Shown piece after piece: positions 62,781-64,000 of a stretch of DNA of 64,000 nucleotides. The notes below the pieces were generated by a model, which was not told where the DNA came from, did not search any database, and was given only the letters and a program-made list of their open reading frames with translations. The position numbers were made by a program, and so were the translations under genes. The stretch comes from Chryseobacterium balustinum (GTDB lineage: Bacteria > Bacteroidota > Bacteroidia > Flavobacteriales > Weeksellaceae), in assembly GCF_900168205.1 (NCBI RefSeq), contig NZ_FUZE01000014.1, positions 1-64,000 of the forward strand. Reading direction: 5' to 3'. Each line of letters begins with the position of its first letter. Position 1 is the stretch's first letter.

Positions 62781-62806
62781 TAAATAAGATGTTTTTATCT
62801 TATTTA
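62781..62806 (+). promoter_or_regulatory. Rrf2/NsrR-type operator with 10-base arms
   Basis: TAAATAAGAT-GTTTTT-ATCTTATTTA is a perfect inverted repeat. Its centre AAGATGTTTTTATCTT is nearly identical to the two sites in front of the globin genes. It lies just upstream of the -7 element at 62821, in the place of an operator. Confidence 0.65.
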
Positions 62807-62820
62807 AGGATGTATTACTG

Positions 62821-62828
62821 TATCTTTG
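62821..62828 (+). promoter_or_regulatory. Bacteroidota -7 promoter element (TATCTTTG)
   Basis: TATCTTTG, 60 bases before the ATG at 62888, fits the TAnnTTTG consensus. It makes the upstream in-frame start at 62789 unlikely, as that would lie before the promoter. Confidence 0.6.
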
Positions 62829-62887
62829 TTAAAGAAAAAATAAGTCGTCATCGATTATTAATAAGGTTTTACTTAAAATTCTTAGCT

Positions 62888-63943
62888 ATGTTCAGCATTT
62901 TTACTAACATCAACAAAAAAGCATTTATCAATGCAATAATAGCAACGTTTGTAGTAATTGCAATTACCATATTAGGTTCGGTCAATTTGCAAAATTTCGA
63001 TGCTGCGCTAATTATTTATTTCTTCGGAACTATCAGTATGACGTTTGGTGTGGTTTATCACCATTCTGTTTGGAAGCAGCGTCCTGCGACACAGAAATAT
63101 TGGAAACGTACCTGGGAATTCATTTTTAGCAAAGATTATCCGGTGTATATGAAAGAGGTCATTCGGCTTTCTGTTCGTAATATTTTATTCCAAAAATTTA
63201 TTGTACCGAGAGGAAGGATGCGCTGGCTTGGACATTTTCTTTTAGCTACCGGATGTTTAATTTCTTTTGGAGTTACTTTCGGGCTTACATTTGGTTGGCT
63301 GCACTTTACGCTTAAACCTGGAACTATTGATATCTACGAAACACATATGATGGGAGTAACGGTGATGACTTTTCCATTAGATACCTTTATTGCAGTTTTT
63401 TTTTTCCACATTTTGGTCTGGACTGCGATTATGGTTATCGTAGGTTGTTTGATAATGATGCATAGAAGATTTATTGATGAAGGTTTAATAGCAACACAAT
63501 GGTTTGAAAGAGATTGGCTTCCGTTGATTTTACTCGTTGCAGTTTCAGTTACAGGATTAGGAATTTGGTTTGATTATACTTATCTCGAAGGTAAAATGAG
63601 CCAGTTTATGGCAATTATTCACGCAATTACTGTTGCGATGTTTCTGATGTGGATTCCTTTCGGAAAATTCTTTCACATTTTTCAAAGACCTGCACAAGTG
63701 GGTGCAAACATCTATAAAATAGAAGGAAGACGTCGCGGAATGCAGATTTGTCCGCATACAGGAGATGAATATACTACTTCAATGCACATAGAAGATTTAA
63801 AAGAAATCACCCAAGAAATAGGTTTCAATCTAGAAAATGAAGAAGGAAAAAGTTATCTAGATTACAGCCCCGAAGGAAAAAGAGCAATGCTTGCAAAAGC
63901 GCATCTTAAAGCAAGACAAGAATCAGGAACTTATTTTGGTTAA
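62888..63943 (+). CDS. Membrane cytochrome b-like subunit of a molybdoenzyme (nitrate-reductase type)
   Basis: About 351 residues from the ATG at 62888 (MFSIFTNINKKAFINAIIAT). Five or six membrane helices fill residues 10-265 and contain several His in membrane positions (GHFLLATGCLISFGVTFGLT, FFHILVWTAIMVIVGCLIMM, IIHAITVAMFLMW, FFHIFQRP), as in NarI-type haem b subunits. The C-terminal ~90 residues are a soluble tail with RRRGMQICPHTGDEY and a DLKEITQEIGF helix that may touch the catalytic subunit. It precedes by 12 bp a gene that starts MAKLPVTADEIINVF. Likely passes electrons between quinol and the enzyme. The name nitrate reductase is inference from the partner gene and the Fnr/NsrR-type sites. 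Confidence 0.7.
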   Translation: MFSIFTNINKKAFINAIIATFVVIAITILGSVNLQNFDAALIIYFFGTISMTFGVVYHHSVWKQRPATQKYWKRTWEFIFSKDYPVYMKEVIRLSVRNILFQKFIVPRGRMRWLGHFLLATGCLISFGVTFGLTFGWLHFTLKPGTIDIYETHMMGVTVMTFPLDTFIAVFFFHILVWTAIMVIVGCLIMMHRRFIDEGLIATQWFERDWLPLILLVAVSVTGLGIWFDYTYLEGKMSQFMAIIHAITVAMFLMWIPFGKFFHIFQRPAQVGANIYKIEGRRRGMQICPHTGDEYTTSMHIEDLKEITQEIGFNLENEEGKSYLDYSPEGKRAMLAKAHLKARQESGTYFG

Positions 63944-63955
63944 AATAAAATAGAA

Positions 63956-64000
63956 ATGGCAAAATTACCCGTAACAGCCGACGAAATCATTAATGTATTC
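63956..64000 (+). CDS. Start of a second gene of the operon, probable molybdopterin oxidoreductase (cut by window edge)
   Basis: Fifteen codons, MAKLPVTADEIINVF, follow the cytochrome b-like gene by 12 bases. The opening resembles N-termini of flavobacterial molybdopterin oxidoreductases (MAKxPxTAxEVxxxFGPH), but this is too short to be sure. Confidence 0.4.
   Translation, partial: MAKLPVTADEIINVF

Overview
The window looks like a chromosome segment of a Flavobacteriales bacterium, most like Chryseobacterium and relatives (Weeksellaceae). This rests on low G+C, repeated Bacteroidota-type promoters (TAnnTTTG at the -7 position, no E. coli -35), a type IX secretion C-terminal domain, a fused CcoNO cytochrome oxidase subunit, and LytS/LytTR and AraC regulators of the flavobacterial kind. 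There are no rRNA genes, complete tRNAs, CRISPR arrays or recognisable transposases.

Layout. 0-9.6 kb: a membrane-anchored exonuclease VII large-subunit relative (frameshifted), AraC/SDR pair, a second AraC, and a USP-GNAT-ornithine racemase-like operon divergent from a DapB paralogue. 9.8-16.1 kb: two LytS-type sensor kinase/LytTR regulator pairs enclosing an S41 peptidase and a frameshifted exported phosphoesterase. 16.4-21.5 kb: decayed AraC, glyoxalase-type protein, Asp/Glu racemase, mini LuxR HTH protein, ChaN/TraB-like protein and serine hydrolases. 22.2-29.7 kb: an A+T-rich block bracketed by two direct copies of a ~240-bp element. It holds five 25-bp tandem repeats and then four same-strand genes of no assigned function, ending at a strong terminator, plus an LRR/T9SS secreted protein. 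30-37.6 kb: a repeat-rich, decaying region with partial duplicates of the AraC gene and of the HTH/ChaN block, a MarR gene with its operator, a serine hydrolase broken by a stop codon and a broken M43 metalloprotease. 37.7-43.5 kb: a lipoprotein and a TolC-HlyD-MFS efflux operon with a divergent AraC gene. 43.5-47.9 kb: ECF sigma factor (with the remnant of an anti-sigma gene), DoxX-like protein, truncated haemoglobin, cupin, Rrf2 regulator and flavohaemoglobin. 48.3-57.3 kb: CcoG and CcoNO facing AraC, Crp/Fnr and a second haem-copper oxidase operon. 57.4-64 kb: DUF488, ClC channel, TetR, a frameshifted small gene, a DnaE-type polymerase lacking its N-terminus, and the start of a membrane cytochrome b/molybdoenzyme operon.

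How it works together. The right-hand 20 kb reads as a low-oxygen and nitric-oxide module. An Rrf2 regulator with three cysteines lies between two globin genes. The same 16-18 bp inverted repeat (AAGATRTTTTTRTCTT core) occurs upstream of the truncated haemoglobin, the flavohaemoglobin and the membrane cytochrome operon at 62.9 kb. The last also carries a perfect Fnr-like site. Two haem-copper oxidases of the cbb3 class sit back to back with two regulators between them. The best candidate for an undescribed system is the four-gene cluster at 22.45-27.26 kb. Its large protein belongs to a family I recognise by conserved blocks but for which I know no function.

Many genes are broken by single-base changes in short homopolymers. 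This could be real decay or sequence error, so each pseudogene call carries that caveat.
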